Made by a program: the position numbers and the translations under genes
DNA from: CAYFMP01 sp964344215
GTDB lineage: Bacteria; Pseudomonadota; Alphaproteobacteria; Rhodospirillales; Casp-alpha2
Reading direction: 5' to 3'
DNA: 14,781 nucleotides
Assembly (NCBI GenBank): GCA_964344215.1
Contig: CAYFMP010000084.1
Span: 1-14,781 of the forward strand
Part shown: positions 7,765 through 14,712 of the stretch, piece after piece
Numbering within the stretch: position 1 is the first letter of the stretch
How the letters are laid out: each line of letters opens with the position of its first letter
Notes under the pieces: model-generated
Database searches by the model: none
The model's input: only the letters and a program-made list of their open reading frames with translations
Told to the model about the DNA's origin: nothing

Positions 7765-7793
7765 TTGCGAAAACATAGCTAAAGCATTACATT
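7765..7793 (+). promoter_or_regulatory. Candidate promoter for the small zinc-ribbon gene
   Basis: TTGCGA (7765-7770) and TACATT (7788-7793) are separated by 17 bases in an AT-richer patch, 45 bases upstream of the ATG at 7839. Each box matches the consensus at four of six positions. Confidence 0.35.
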
Positions 7794-7838
7794 CATTGGA
7801 AATATCACCCAGAGAGAGATCGTCGACCAAGAAGCCCC

Positions 7839-8012
7839 ATGTCTTCGCGCAAAACCAATAACTCGAAGCCGGAGCCCGACAACCCGAGCGAGCCGAAACA
7901 GCGCAATTGCCTGATGTGTTCGCGCGAGTTCCAGTCGCGTCACATCGGCGAACGGGTCTGCCCCAACTGCAAGGGAACCGCCGCCTGGCGGGAAGGCGGC
8001 CAGGCCGCTTAA
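7839..8012 (+). CDS. Small zinc-ribbon protein (57 aa)
   Basis: A short gene that length cut-offs easily miss. The ATG at 7839 starts a 57-residue protein ending at TAA 8010-8012. The first 22 residues are polar, Lys/Pro/Glu-rich and probably disordered. A zinc-ribbon pair follows: Cys24-x2-Cys27 in NCLMC and Cys41-x2-Cys44 in VCPNC, spaced 13 residues apart. The tail KGTAAWREGG is compact. Coding bias (G/C third positions) matches the flanking genes, and the four-Cys layout argues for a real protein. I recall similar small proteins in Rhodospirillales but know no function; zinc binding is inferred. There is no signal peptide. It lies alone between rsmB (120 bases upstream) and the response regulator. 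Confidence 0.75.
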   Translation: MSSRKTNNSKPEPDNPSEPKQRNCLMCSREFQSRHIGERVCPNCKGTAAWREGGQAA

Positions 8013-8034
8013 GCGCGCATTCGACAGGCCCGAC

Positions 8035-8050
8035 GGCGGGTTTTCCCGCC
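8035..8050 (+). terminator. GC hairpin after the zinc-ribbon gene
   Basis: GGCGGG (8035-8040), a TTTT loop and CCCGCC (8045-8050) form a perfect 6-bp hairpin 22 bases after the stop. No T-tract follows on the plus strand, so intrinsic termination would be weak or Rho-assisted. Confidence 0.35.
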
Positions 8051-8099
8051 CCCGAAATCCCTATTCGAAAAAAATCCAACTGCATACGTGGTTGTTTTG

Positions 8100-8108
8100 T
8101 GTTATGGT
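8100..8108 (+). promoter_or_regulatory. Possible extended -10 element before the response regulator gene
   Basis: TGTTATGGT has the TGn-TATGGT form of an extended -10, about 40 bases before the ATG at 8148. No convincing -35 box is visible, which extended -10 promoters can tolerate. Confidence 0.28.
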
Positions 8109-8147
8109 GGCGCCGCCAGAAAGGTAGACGTCACATAGGAGAACGCT

Positions 8148-8702
8148 ATGACCAACGACGTAGAGCACGTGCGCGTGCCGCGCGCGCCGAGGAACGCGGT
8201 TACCCTTCCCGGCCAATCCGGCCACAATTTCCGAAGAGTCAGCGCCCTTGTCGTCGAGAAGACGGAATTGATGCGCGAGACCCTGGTCGGCGTCCTGCGC
8301 ACGCTCGGCATGGGCAGCGTGCGGGCGGCCGGCACCCCGGGCTACGCCTTCGAGCTGTTCACCGCCGAACCACCCGACCTGGTATTCACCGACTGGTCGC
8401 CCGGTTTCGACGGCCTCGATTTCCTGAAAACGCTCCGCCAGCACCCCGAGACCCCGCACCCGTTCGTGCCGGTGATCATGGTGTCGGCCAACACCGAGCC
8501 GCGCCACATCTGTGAGGCCCGCGACAGCGGCGTCAACGAGTACGTAGCCAAGCCGTTCACCGCGAAAAGGGTGTATTCGCATCTGGCGGCCGTCGTCGAA
8601 AAACATCGGAATTTCATCCGTACCGCCGATTTCTTCGGCCCCGACCGCCGCCGCCGCAAGGTCGACATCGGCATCCCCGACCGCCGCGCCGCGGCCGCGT
8701 AG
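8148..8702 (+). CDS. Single-domain response regulator (REC) with GPDRRRR tail
   Basis: A 184-residue protein with one receiver domain at about 32-152 and no DNA-binding output domain. Aligned by eye to CheY, the phospho-acceptor is Asp82 in LVFTDWSPGFDGLDFL, the switch Thr/Ser is Ser113 in IMVSANT, and the conserved Lys is Lys135 in YVAKPF. The acidic pocket is altered: the usual D/E-D pair reads Glu37-Lys38 (LVVEKTELMR). A 30-residue N-terminal extension precedes the domain. The C-terminus has FFGPDRRRRK (162-171), an Arg-rich motif that I know from other alphaproteobacterial stand-alone REC proteins. The start ATG at 8148 is set by AGGAGA (8138-8143). No histidine kinase lies nearby, so the partner is unknown. 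It probably acts through protein-protein contact. Confidence 0.88.
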   Translation: MTNDVEHVRVPRAPRNAVTLPGQSGHNFRRVSALVVEKTELMRETLVGVLRTLGMGSVRAAGTPGYAFELFTAEPPDLVFTDWSPGFDGLDFLKTLRQHPETPHPFVPVIMVSANTEPRHICEARDSGVNEYVAKPFTAKRVYSHLAAVVEKHRNFIRTADFFGPDRRRRKVDIGIPDRRAAAA

Positions 8703-8723
8703 GCGACGAGACCGAATTCCAAG

Positions 8724-8756
8724 CCCCCGGCCCGGTCGCCCCAAGCCGGCCGGGGG
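8724..8756 (+). terminator. GC-rich hairpin downstream of the response regulator gene
   Basis: CCCCCGGCCCGG (8724-8735) pairs with CCGGCCGGGGG (8746-8756) with one bulged C and a 10-base loop, 22 bases after the stop codon. No T-tract follows. With the next hairpin it probably forms a double termination or 3'-end stabilising structure. Confidence 0.4.
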
Positions 8757-8795
8757 ACATCAGCCCCCGGGCCCCCAACCCGGCGGGTAACCCCG

Positions 8796-8828
8796 AGCCC
8801 CGGCCGTCCCCCAGCGGCCGGGGCTTTC
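8796..8828 (+). terminator. Strong intrinsic-type terminator
   Basis: AGCCCCGGCCG (8796-8806) and CGGCCGGGGCT (8815-8825) form a perfect 11-bp stem with an 8-base loop, followed by a short TTC. The right arm sequence recurs at 8831-8841, offering an alternative pairing partner. Confidence 0.55.
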
Positions 8829-8886
8829 GGCGGCCGGGGCTAGGTCCGCCGGTGCCGGTGGCTATTTTACGTTTTCTTAAAATGGG

Positions 8887-8938
8887 GGTCCTAAGGTGTT
8901 AAGCGTGGACCATTTCGGTCCTCAGGTGTCATCTGACC
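8887..8938. repeat. Clustered GGTCC/GGACC half-sites and an imperfect 30-bp repeat
   Basis: GGTCCTAAGGTGTT (8887-8900) and GGTCCTCAGGTGTC (8917-8930) match at 12 of 14 bases, 30 bases apart. GGACC (8907-8911) and GGTCC (8917-8921) form an inverted repeat around ATTTC, and TGACC (8934-8938) closes the second unit. A further hairpin ATTTTA/TAAAAT lies just before (8864-8883). This could be an operator cluster, an RNA structure or a remnant of a mobile-element end. No coding sequence is evident in it. Confidence 0.45.
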
Positions 8939-8968
8939 AAGCACTTCCGCCAGAAGGCACTCGAAGAG

Positions 8969-8986
8969 CATAGGAGAACGCTATGA
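8969..8986 (+). repeat. Exact 18-base copy of the response-regulator start region
   Basis: CATAGGAGAACGCTATGA occurs at 8134-8151 (ribosome site plus start of the regulator gene) and again at 8969-8986, where it drives a 24-codon ORF. Bases outside the 18 differ. Confidence 0.85.
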
Positions 8987-9057
8987 TGGACTCCATGACA
9001 CCCGACGATTTCGAGCATCCGCTCGACGGTCCGCACCCGACCGACGCCCGCGCCTAA
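8983..9057 (+). CDS. Possible 24-residue acidic peptide ORF
   Basis: ATG 8983-8985 to TAA 9055-9057 gives a 24-residue, Asp/Pro-rich peptide starting MMDSMTPDDFEHP. The ribosome site AGGAGA, 8 bases before the ATG, is as good as any in the window and is the same 18-base leader as the response regulator gene at 8148. There is no recognised domain. It could be a true small protein, a leader peptide, or the remnant of a longer gene that once shared the regulator's start region. Hairpins follow at 9121-9135 and 9146-9171, as expected after a transcribed unit. Coding status is uncertain. Confidence 0.3.
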   Translation: MMDSMTPDDFEHPLDGPHPTDARA

Positions 9058-9145
9058 AGTCCGGGCGTCACGCTCCCGCGGCCGCTCAACGGTTGCACGA
9101 AAACGCTCCACGACAAGAACCTGGGCTTTGCCCAGAAGCCTCCGC

Positions 9146-9171
9146 AACCCCGCCCCGCTCCGGGCGGGGTT
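9146..9171 (+). terminator. Strong hairpin terminator before the caspase-like genes
   Basis: AACCCCGCCC (9146-9155) pairs perfectly with GGGCGGGGTT (9162-9171) over 10 bp around a 6-base loop, followed by GTAT. A second hairpin CTGGGC/GCCCAG (9121-9135) lies just before it. Together they isolate the downstream caspase-like operon from upstream transcription. Confidence 0.55.
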
Positions 9172-9258
9172 GTATCGAGCGCCCGTCCCTTCCGCCAGGC
9201 GGGCAGAACGTGCTACCCTGCGTAGACGCTTGGGTGAACGCGACGGGGTGTTCCGAAG

Positions 9259-10882
9259 ATGCGCAAGTTTCCGTTCCTGCTCTTCCTGATCGGCGCGTTG
9301 GCGGTCGCCTTCGCGCCACCTGCTCAAGCCCAGACCGCGACGGCCGAGGGCCCCGACCTGCCGCCGGCCGAGTATCTGGCGCTGCCGGAGGGGACCAAGG
9401 TCAAGTACGACACCCACAGTTTCGTTGTCACCCGCAGCGAGGGTCTTGAACTGGTCACCAAGACCGACAACAGGTGGAGTGAATTCTACGCTCTGTTCGC
9501 CAAAGCCGGCCGGGATCAATATTGGGATACGGGGGACGCAACCGTCCTGACAATAAGCATCGACGACGCAGGGAAAACGGCAATCACCAAGCTGTGGCCG
9601 TTGGAAGTGGGTAAACGAGCCGAACTCGATGTCTATGAAGAACTCATCTTCAGTGCCGGTTATCCTGCGAACCGAAACTCGAAAGTCACCATCGAGGTGG
9701 CTGGAACCGCACACCTAAGCCTCAACGGGGCGACTTACGCGACTTACGTGGTCCGCGAAACCGGCGAGATTGTAAACCTCGGCGGTGCCTACGGCGGTGG
9801 AGGCGGGCATTTGGGTTTTGTCGGGCAGACCTATACCGAGACCCACTGGGTTAACCCGGACTCCGGCCTGATCCTGCAAAGGGTCTACGAGGAATCGGAG
9901 CAGGAAACCGTCTCCAAGTTCGTCGGCGTCGAGTTCCCCGAAGGCGCGCCGAACGTACTGGCGGCGTTGACCGAGGAGGCGCCGGCCAAGCCCGTGAGCC
10001 TGAGTCGCGCGGCGGCCGACTCGGCGGCGTGGGAGGCCATCAAGTACTCGAACCGGGTGTCGGACTTCCAGCGTTATCTCGAGAGCTTTCCGAACGGCCT
10101 GTTCGTGACCCTGGCCGAGAACCAGATCCGCGACCTGATCGACAACCCAGGCAAGAGCCGCGATTTCGCCGGTATCGAGTTCGGCGGCTACCACGCGCTC
10201 ATCATCGGCATCAACGACTACAAATACCTGCCGAAGCTGCAAACGGCGGTCAACGACGCCCGCGCGATGGCACAACTTCTGGAACGCGATTACGGGTTCA
10301 AGGTCCAACTGTTGCTCGACCCCGACCGGGCCGACATCGTCGATGCCTTCGACGAGTACCGCGAAAGCCTGGGCGCCGAGGACAATCTGTTGATCTATTA
10401 CGCCGGCCACGGCTGGCTCGACGACGAGGCCGAGGAAGGCTACTGGCTGACCGCCAAGGCCAAGCCGAACCGGCGCAGCCAGTGGATCGCCAACGCCACC
10501 GTTACCAAGACACTCAAGACCATGCCCGCCAAGCACGTCATGGTGATCGCCGACAGTTGCTACTCGGGCACCCTGACGCGGGCCGGCGGTCGGCTTCAGG
10601 GACAAGGACTACTTCAAGCGGATGGCCGAGAAGCAGGCCCGTGTCGCCATGGTGTCGGGCGGACTGGAGCCGGTCGCCGACGACGGCGGCGACGGCAACT
10701 CGCCGTTCGCCCGCGCCCTGATCGGCGCCCTCAAGAGCAACGACGGAGTCATCGACGGCACCCGGCTGTTCAGCGAAATCCGCCGCCCGGTGATCCTCAA
10801 CGCCCAGCAGACGCCCGAGTACTCCGACGTCCGCAACGCCGGCCACGACGGCGGCGACTTCCTGTTCGTGAGAAAGCGTTGA
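9259..10882 (+). CDS. Exported caspase-like (peptidase C14) protein, copy 1, with an apparent frameshift
   Basis: The ATG at 9259 gives a signal peptide (MRKFPFLLFLIGALAVAFAP...AQA, cleavage near residue 24). An N-terminal beta-rich domain follows (about 30-235, with LWPLEVGKR and THWVNPDSGLIL). A short helical motif (WEAIKYSNRVSDFQRYLESF, 258-277) leads to the caspase p20 domain (about 311-440). The dyad is intact: His384 in YYAGHG and Cys434 in ADSCYSG. Compared with copy 2, two bases are missing near 10582-10588. The p10-like part therefore continues in the next frame (MAEKQARVAMVSGGLEPVAD onward, 10622-10882). The original frame stays open into copy 2, so a 1196-codon chimera at 9259-12849 is the alternative reading. 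Copy 1 may be a pseudogene, a sequencing error, or recoded. A TGC-TACCCT -10-like box lies 40 bases upstream. The substrate is unknown. Confidence 0.75.
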
Positions 10883-10908
10883 TCGCCGCCATGGGTGGAA
10901 GACCGAAG

Positions 10909-12849
10909 ATGCGCAAGTTACCGTTCCTGCCCGTCCTGATCGGCGTGCTGGCGGTCGCCTTCGCAACCCCCGCGCCGGCCCAGACCGCGAAAGCCGAGGG
11001 CCCCGACCTGCCGCCGGCCGAATACAAGGGGCTGCCGGAAGGAACGAAGGTCGAGTTCCGTACGGAAAAGGGTCTAAATAGGCTCACCGTGACGCGGAAC
11101 GAAGGCTATGAGTATGTCTACAAGATCGACGCCAGGTGGGATAAGCGTTTCGCCCTGTTTGGAAGGACAGGTTCGAATGGGTATACGCCCTTGGGTTATG
11201 GAGGCAACTATTCAACCGGCACTTATGATGTGCATTTCGATGAGTCGGTTGAAGCCGCGCTAGCCAGTCTCTGGCCGTTGGAGGTTGGAAACTCGGCTGC
11301 GATCAAGTTCAAAGAAACAGACGACAGTGGTGAATATCCGAACTTCGTTCTTTGGGAGGTCGATTATCAGGTCGTTCGCACCGAACTGGTCGAACTGAAC
11401 GGTAAGACCTATTCAAGCTACCTGATCCGGGAGCGTGCCAGGGGTGATTCGTACTATCCGTTGGAGTACTACCCCGCCATTTATACGGCTATGCACTGGT
11501 ACAATCCGGATGCCGGTTTGATTCTGAAGAGTAGGACGGAGGATACCCGCGGCCCAACCGAGTACAACTTGGTTTCCGTCACCTTTCCGGAGGGCACCGC
11601 GACACACGTCCTGAGGCCGCTTCCCGACGCCTCCGTACCGCGCGTGGCCGCCGTTCCTACGGTGGCCAGTCCACCGAGCACCATATCGTCGCCGGTCTCT
11701 TCCGAATTGGCCGACGAAATGTCCCGCCTCAAGCAGGAGGCCGAACGCCTCAAGCGGGAAACGGAGATGGCCCGTCTCAAGCAGGAGCTGGAATTGGCCC
11801 GTCTCAAGCAAGAGGCGGAGATGACCCGTTTCAAGCAGGAAGCGGAGATGACCCGTCTCAAGCAGGAAGCGGAGCGGGCCAAGCGGCAAACCGAGCTCGA
11901 GCGCGTCAGACGCGAGACCGAGCTGGCGAACCTGCAAAGAGAGGATGAAGCGAGCTCTGAGGCGACCAGGTCGCGCGAGCGCGAAGCGGACGAGCGGCGA
12001 TTGTGGGCGTCGGTCAAGGACAGCCGCGACCCGGCAGACCTGAACGCCTACCTGGCTCGCCATCCGGATGGGAAACACACGACCGAAGCCCAAGCCAGGC
12101 TCAAGGTGCTCGACAAATTCGCATCCATCAGCGACATCAGGTTCGGCAACTACCACGCTCTGGTCATCGGCAACAACGATTACGAGAACCTGCCGAAACT
12201 GGAGACGGCGATCGACGATGCGAAAGCGGTGGCGGAAGTCCTGGAGAGGAACTACGGCTTCACCGTCAGGCTGATGCTGGATGTGAGCGCGGTGGACATC
12301 GTCGACGCCTTCGACGAGCTTCGCGAGACACTGACCTACGAGGACAATCTACTGATCTACTACGCCGGCCACGGTTGGCTCGACGAAGAATCGGGTCAGG
12401 GGTACTGGATGCCGGTCGATGCCAAGCCCAACCGCCGCAGCCGCTGGGTCTCCAACTCGACCCTCAAGGACACCCTAAGAACGTTGAGTGCGAAGCATGT
12501 CATAGTGGTGGCCGACAGCTGCTTCTCGGGAACGCTGGTTCGCGGAGCCAGCGTCGGCATCAGGGGAGCCGACTACTGGCGCAAGATGGCCGAAAAGCAG
12601 ACCCGCGTCGCCATTACTTCGGGCGGACTGGAGCCGGTGGCGGACGCCGAGAGCGGCGGCTCCCATTCGCCGTTCGCCAAGGCCTTCATCGAGGCTCTCA
12701 GAGGCAATGATGTCGTGGTCGACGGCACCACCCTGTTCAACGCCATCCGCCGCCCAGTCATGCTGTCGGTCCAGCAAACGCCGGTCTATTCCGACGTCCG
12801 TGGCGCCGGCCACGAAGGCGGCGACTTCCTGTTCGTGCGCAGGAATTGA
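10909..12849 (+). CDS. Exported caspase-like (peptidase C14) protein, copy 2, with coiled coil
   Basis: A 646-residue paralog of copy 1, starting 26 bases after it. ATG 10909 is preferred over in-frame ATG 10891 because it matches the copy 1 start (MRKLPFLPVLIG). Order: signal peptide (cleavage near 24); N-terminal domain (about 30-235, LWPLEVGNS, MHWYNPDAGLIL); Pro/Ser linker (240-265); Lys/Glu/Arg-rich coiled coil of nine-residue repeats (271-365); LWASVKDSRDPADLNAYLAR motif (365-384); caspase-like domain (415-646). The dyad is His488 in YYAGHG and Cys538 in ADSCFSG. The C-terminal half has SGGLEPVAD, SPFAKAFIEAL and a final GGDFLFVRR. The frame is intact throughout. It probably acts as a cysteine protease in the periplasm or outside the cell; activation and targets are unknown. 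The next gene is convergent, 13 bases away. Confidence 0.87.
   Translation: MRKLPFLPVLIGVLAVAFATPAPAQTAKAEGPDLPPAEYKGLPEGTKVEFRTEKGLNRLTVTRNEGYEYVYKIDARWDKRFALFGRTGSNGYTPLGYGGNYSTGTYDVHFDESVEAALASLWPLEVGNSAAIKFKETDDSGEYPNFVLWEVDYQVVRTELVELNGKTYSSYLIRERARGDSYYPLEYYPAIYTAMHWYNPDAGLILKSRTEDTRGPTEYNLVSVTFPEGTATHVLRPLPDASVPRVAAVPTVASPPSTISSPVSSELADEMSRLKQEAERLKRETEMARLKQELELARLKQEAEMTRFKQEAEMTRLKQEAERAKRQTELERVRRETELANLQREDEASSEATRSREREADERRLWASVKDSRDPADLNAYLARHPDGKHTTEAQARLKVLDKFASISDIRFGNYHALVIGNNDYENLPKLETAIDDAKAVAEVLERNYGFTVRLMLDVSAVDIVDAFDELRETLTYEDNLLIYYAGHGWLDEESGQGYWMPVDAKPNRRSRWVSNSTLKDTLRTLSAKHVIVVADSCFSGTLVRGASVGIRGADYWRKMAEKQTRVAITSGGLEPVADAESGGSHSPFAKAFIEALRGNDVVVDGTTLFNAIRRPVMLSVQQTPVYSDVRGAGHEGGDFLFVRRN
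11719..11928 (+). repeat. 27-bp tandem repeat encoding a nine-residue coiled-coil unit
   Basis: Within copy 2, four adjacent 27-bp units (11767-11793, 11794-11820, 11821-11847, 11848-11874) encode MARLKQELE, LARLKQEAE, MTRFKQEAE and MTRLKQEAE. Degenerate units flank them: MSRLKQEAE at 11719 and RAKRQTELE, RVRRETELA at 11875-11928. Units three and four are nearly identical in DNA, implying recent slippage or unequal exchange. Copy 1 lacks the block. Confidence 0.88.
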
Positions 12850-12862
12850 GCCGGCTTTCCCC

Positions 12863-13627
12863 TCACCTGCCGAATACGCTGACGATTACGTAAAGCCCGC
12901 CGAACAGCACAGGCTGGTGCAGCATGTAGACGGCCAGGCTGTGGCGGCCGGCGAAGCGGACCAGGCGGCCGAGCGGGTCCGCCGGCCGCCAGGTGAGCCA
13001 ACCGGGCACGTCGCCGTTCCCGACCAACAGGCGACCGAGGATAACGCCCGTGAGCGGCACCGCCAGCCACGGCAACAGCGGCACGTAATCGACCGACAAC
13101 GGTGCCTCCGGCGCCAGCCCCAGCCACAGCAGCCAGCCGGCGGTGAAGGCCGGCCCCGACAGCGCGAAAGGGGCTGCCAGGGCGGCCGCCGCCAGGGCGA
13201 TGAGCGCCGCCGTCGGCAAGGCGATCAGCCCGACCATCAGCAGGCTGGCCAGCGCGATGTGATGGAGGATGCCGAAAAAGACGTAAGCCCCGGGCGCCAT
13301 CCAGTAGGTGGCGGCGGAAACGGCCGCCGCGCACGCCGCGATCAGGCATAAGCGCTTGAGGAAGGCCCGCGAGGTCAGACCGCGCCGCCGCGCCATCACC
13401 TGCGAGACGCCCATGACCAGCAGGATGAGGGCGGCGATCGAGCGCGCGAACCAGATCCACGCCGGGTCGGTGAGGATGGCGAAGCGGGCCAGCCCGAAAT
13501 AGGTCAGGTCCCAGGAGAAGTGATAGACGATCATCAACAGGATGGCGACGCCGCGCACCATGTCGATGACGGCGAAACGGTCCGGGCCCAGGCCGGCGGG
13601 CGCGGCGGCGGCTGTCGTATCGGGCAT
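12863..13627 (-). CDS. DUF1624 / HGSNAT-like multipass membrane acyltransferase
   Basis: A 254-residue integral membrane protein of the heparan-alpha-glucosaminide N-acetyltransferase catalytic (DUF1624) type, related to acyltransferase-3 proteins. The opening RFAVIDMVRGVAILLMIVYH (17-36) is diagnostic, with Arg25 and His36 in the RG...YH pattern followed by FSWDLTYFG. Several hydrophobic segments follow (about 56-78, 92-108, 115-135, 138-157, 183-201), then FAGRHSLAVYMLHQP (225-239), which carries a conserved His. Members are thought to transfer acyl groups across the membrane; the acceptor is unknown. The start ATG 13627-13625 is chosen because GGGGGAGGAAA lies about 10 bases upstream. A GTG at 13702 would add 25 Gly/Arg-rich residues and run into the divergent gene's promoter zone. 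It converges on the caspase-like gene. Confidence 0.82.
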   Translation of the reverse strand: MPDTTAAAAPAGLGPDRFAVIDMVRGVAILLMIVYHFSWDLTYFGLARFAILTDPAWIWFARSIAALILLVMGVSQVMARRRGLTSRAFLKRLCLIAACAAAVSAATYWMAPGAYVFFGILHHIALASLLMVGLIALPTAALIALAAAALAAPFALSGPAFTAGWLLWLGLAPEAPLSVDYVPLLPWLAVPLTGVILGRLLVGNGDVPGWLTWRPADPLGRLVRFAGRHSLAVYMLHQPVLFGGLYVIVSVFGR

Positions 13628-13719
13628 GACGGCGGCTTTTCCTCCCCCCGGCCTCTCCCCCTGGCCGAGGCGCTCCATTATGGTACAGTCCACCCCCGGC
13701 ACGAAACCCAGGAGGCACC

Positions 13720-14712
13720 ATGAAAGCGATCGAAGCCGCCGCCCACGGCATCCCGTCCGAAGTCTGCGCGTGTACGGACGTCGACGACGTTGGCGATCCG
13801 GGGCCGGATCAGGTGGTGGTGGCGATCGAGGCGGCGCCCATCAACCCGGCCGACCTGTTGATGATCCAGGGTCTCTATCCGGGCGTCACCGAGTTTCCGG
13901 CGCGCTTGGGAATCGAGGGCGTCGGCCGGGTGACGGCGATCGGCGACGGCGTCGACGGCGTCTCGGTCGGCCAACGGGTGATGAGCCTGGGGCGCACCAA
14001 CTGGGCCGAGCGGGTGCTGCTCGACGCCGCGCAGGCGATTCCTGTGCCCGACGACGTCGACGTCAAACAGCTTGCCATGCTCAAGGCCAACCCGGCGTCC
14101 GCGTATTTCATGCTGCGCGATTTCGTGGCGCTCGGCAGCGGCGACTGGATCATCCAGAACGCCGCCAATTCGGCGGTCGGCCGTCACGTCGTCCGGCTGG
14201 CCCGGGCGATGGGCGTCTATACCGTCAACGTGGTGCGGCGCCAGGAATTGATCGAGCCGTTGACGGCGCTGGGCGCCAATGTCGTCGTCGTCGACGGCGA
14301 CGATCTCGGCGAACGGGTCGGCGAGATCACCGGCGGCGCCTCCATCCGGCTGGCGCTGGACGCCATCGGCGGCGGCGCTACCCGGCGGCTGGCCGACTGC
14401 ATGGCCGACGGCGGAACGGTCGTCAACTACGGGTTCCTGAGCGGCGAGCCGTGCCAGGTCACGCCCGACCACCTGATCCTGCACGGTCTCACCGTCAAGG
14501 GCTTCTGGATGGCGCCCAAGTTCGGCTCGATGGACAGGGAGGAGTTGCGGGCGCTCTACGCCGAGCTCGCCGGATACTTCGCCGACGGCACGCTCGAAGT
14601 GCCGATCGAGGCCACCTACGGCATCGCAGAGGCCAAGCAGGCGCTGGCCCATGCGTTCCGGGAATCCCGCGATGGCAAGATCCTGCTCCTGCCGAACGGG
14701 CCGGTCGACTGA
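13720..14712 (+). CDS. MECR/ETR1-type 2-enoyl thioester reductase (zinc-free MDR family)
   Basis: A 330-residue medium-chain dehydrogenase/reductase resembling trans-2-enoyl-CoA/ACP reductases of the MECR/Etr1 group, which reduce enoyl thioesters with NADPH. The N-terminal GroES-like domain has INPADLLMIQGLYP (41-54); Tyr53 matches the catalytic Tyr of Etr1-type enzymes. LGIEGVGRV (63-71) follows. The Rossmann half has IIQNAANSAVGRHVVRLARA (144-163), close to the QNaaNSxVG signature, and VNVVRR (169-174) with arginines suited to the NADPH phosphate. No structural-zinc Cys cluster is present. AGGAGG (13710-13715) sits 4 bases before the ATG. It is divergent from the DUF1624 gene, with 92 bases between starts. 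The enzyme class is firm, but the physiological substrate (fatty acid synthesis versus general enone reduction) is not determined. Confidence 0.85.
   Translation: MKAIEAAAHGIPSEVCACTDVDDVGDPGPDQVVVAIEAAPINPADLLMIQGLYPGVTEFPARLGIEGVGRVTAIGDGVDGVSVGQRVMSLGRTNWAERVLLDAAQAIPVPDDVDVKQLAMLKANPASAYFMLRDFVALGSGDWIIQNAANSAVGRHVVRLARAMGVYTVNVVRRQELIEPLTALGANVVVVDGDDLGERVGEITGGASIRLALDAIGGGATRRLADCMADGGTVVNYGFLSGEPCQVTPDHLILHGLTVKGFWMAPKFGSMDREELRALYAELAGYFADGTLEVPIEATYGIAEAKQALAHAFRESRDGKILLLPNGPVD

Noticed and set aside
13628..13702. An N-terminal extension of the DUF1624 protein from GTG 13702.
   Set aside because: The extra 25 residues are Gly/Arg-rich and lie before the conserved start of the family. 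The ATG at 13627 has a good ribosome site, and the extension would occupy the divergent promoter region.
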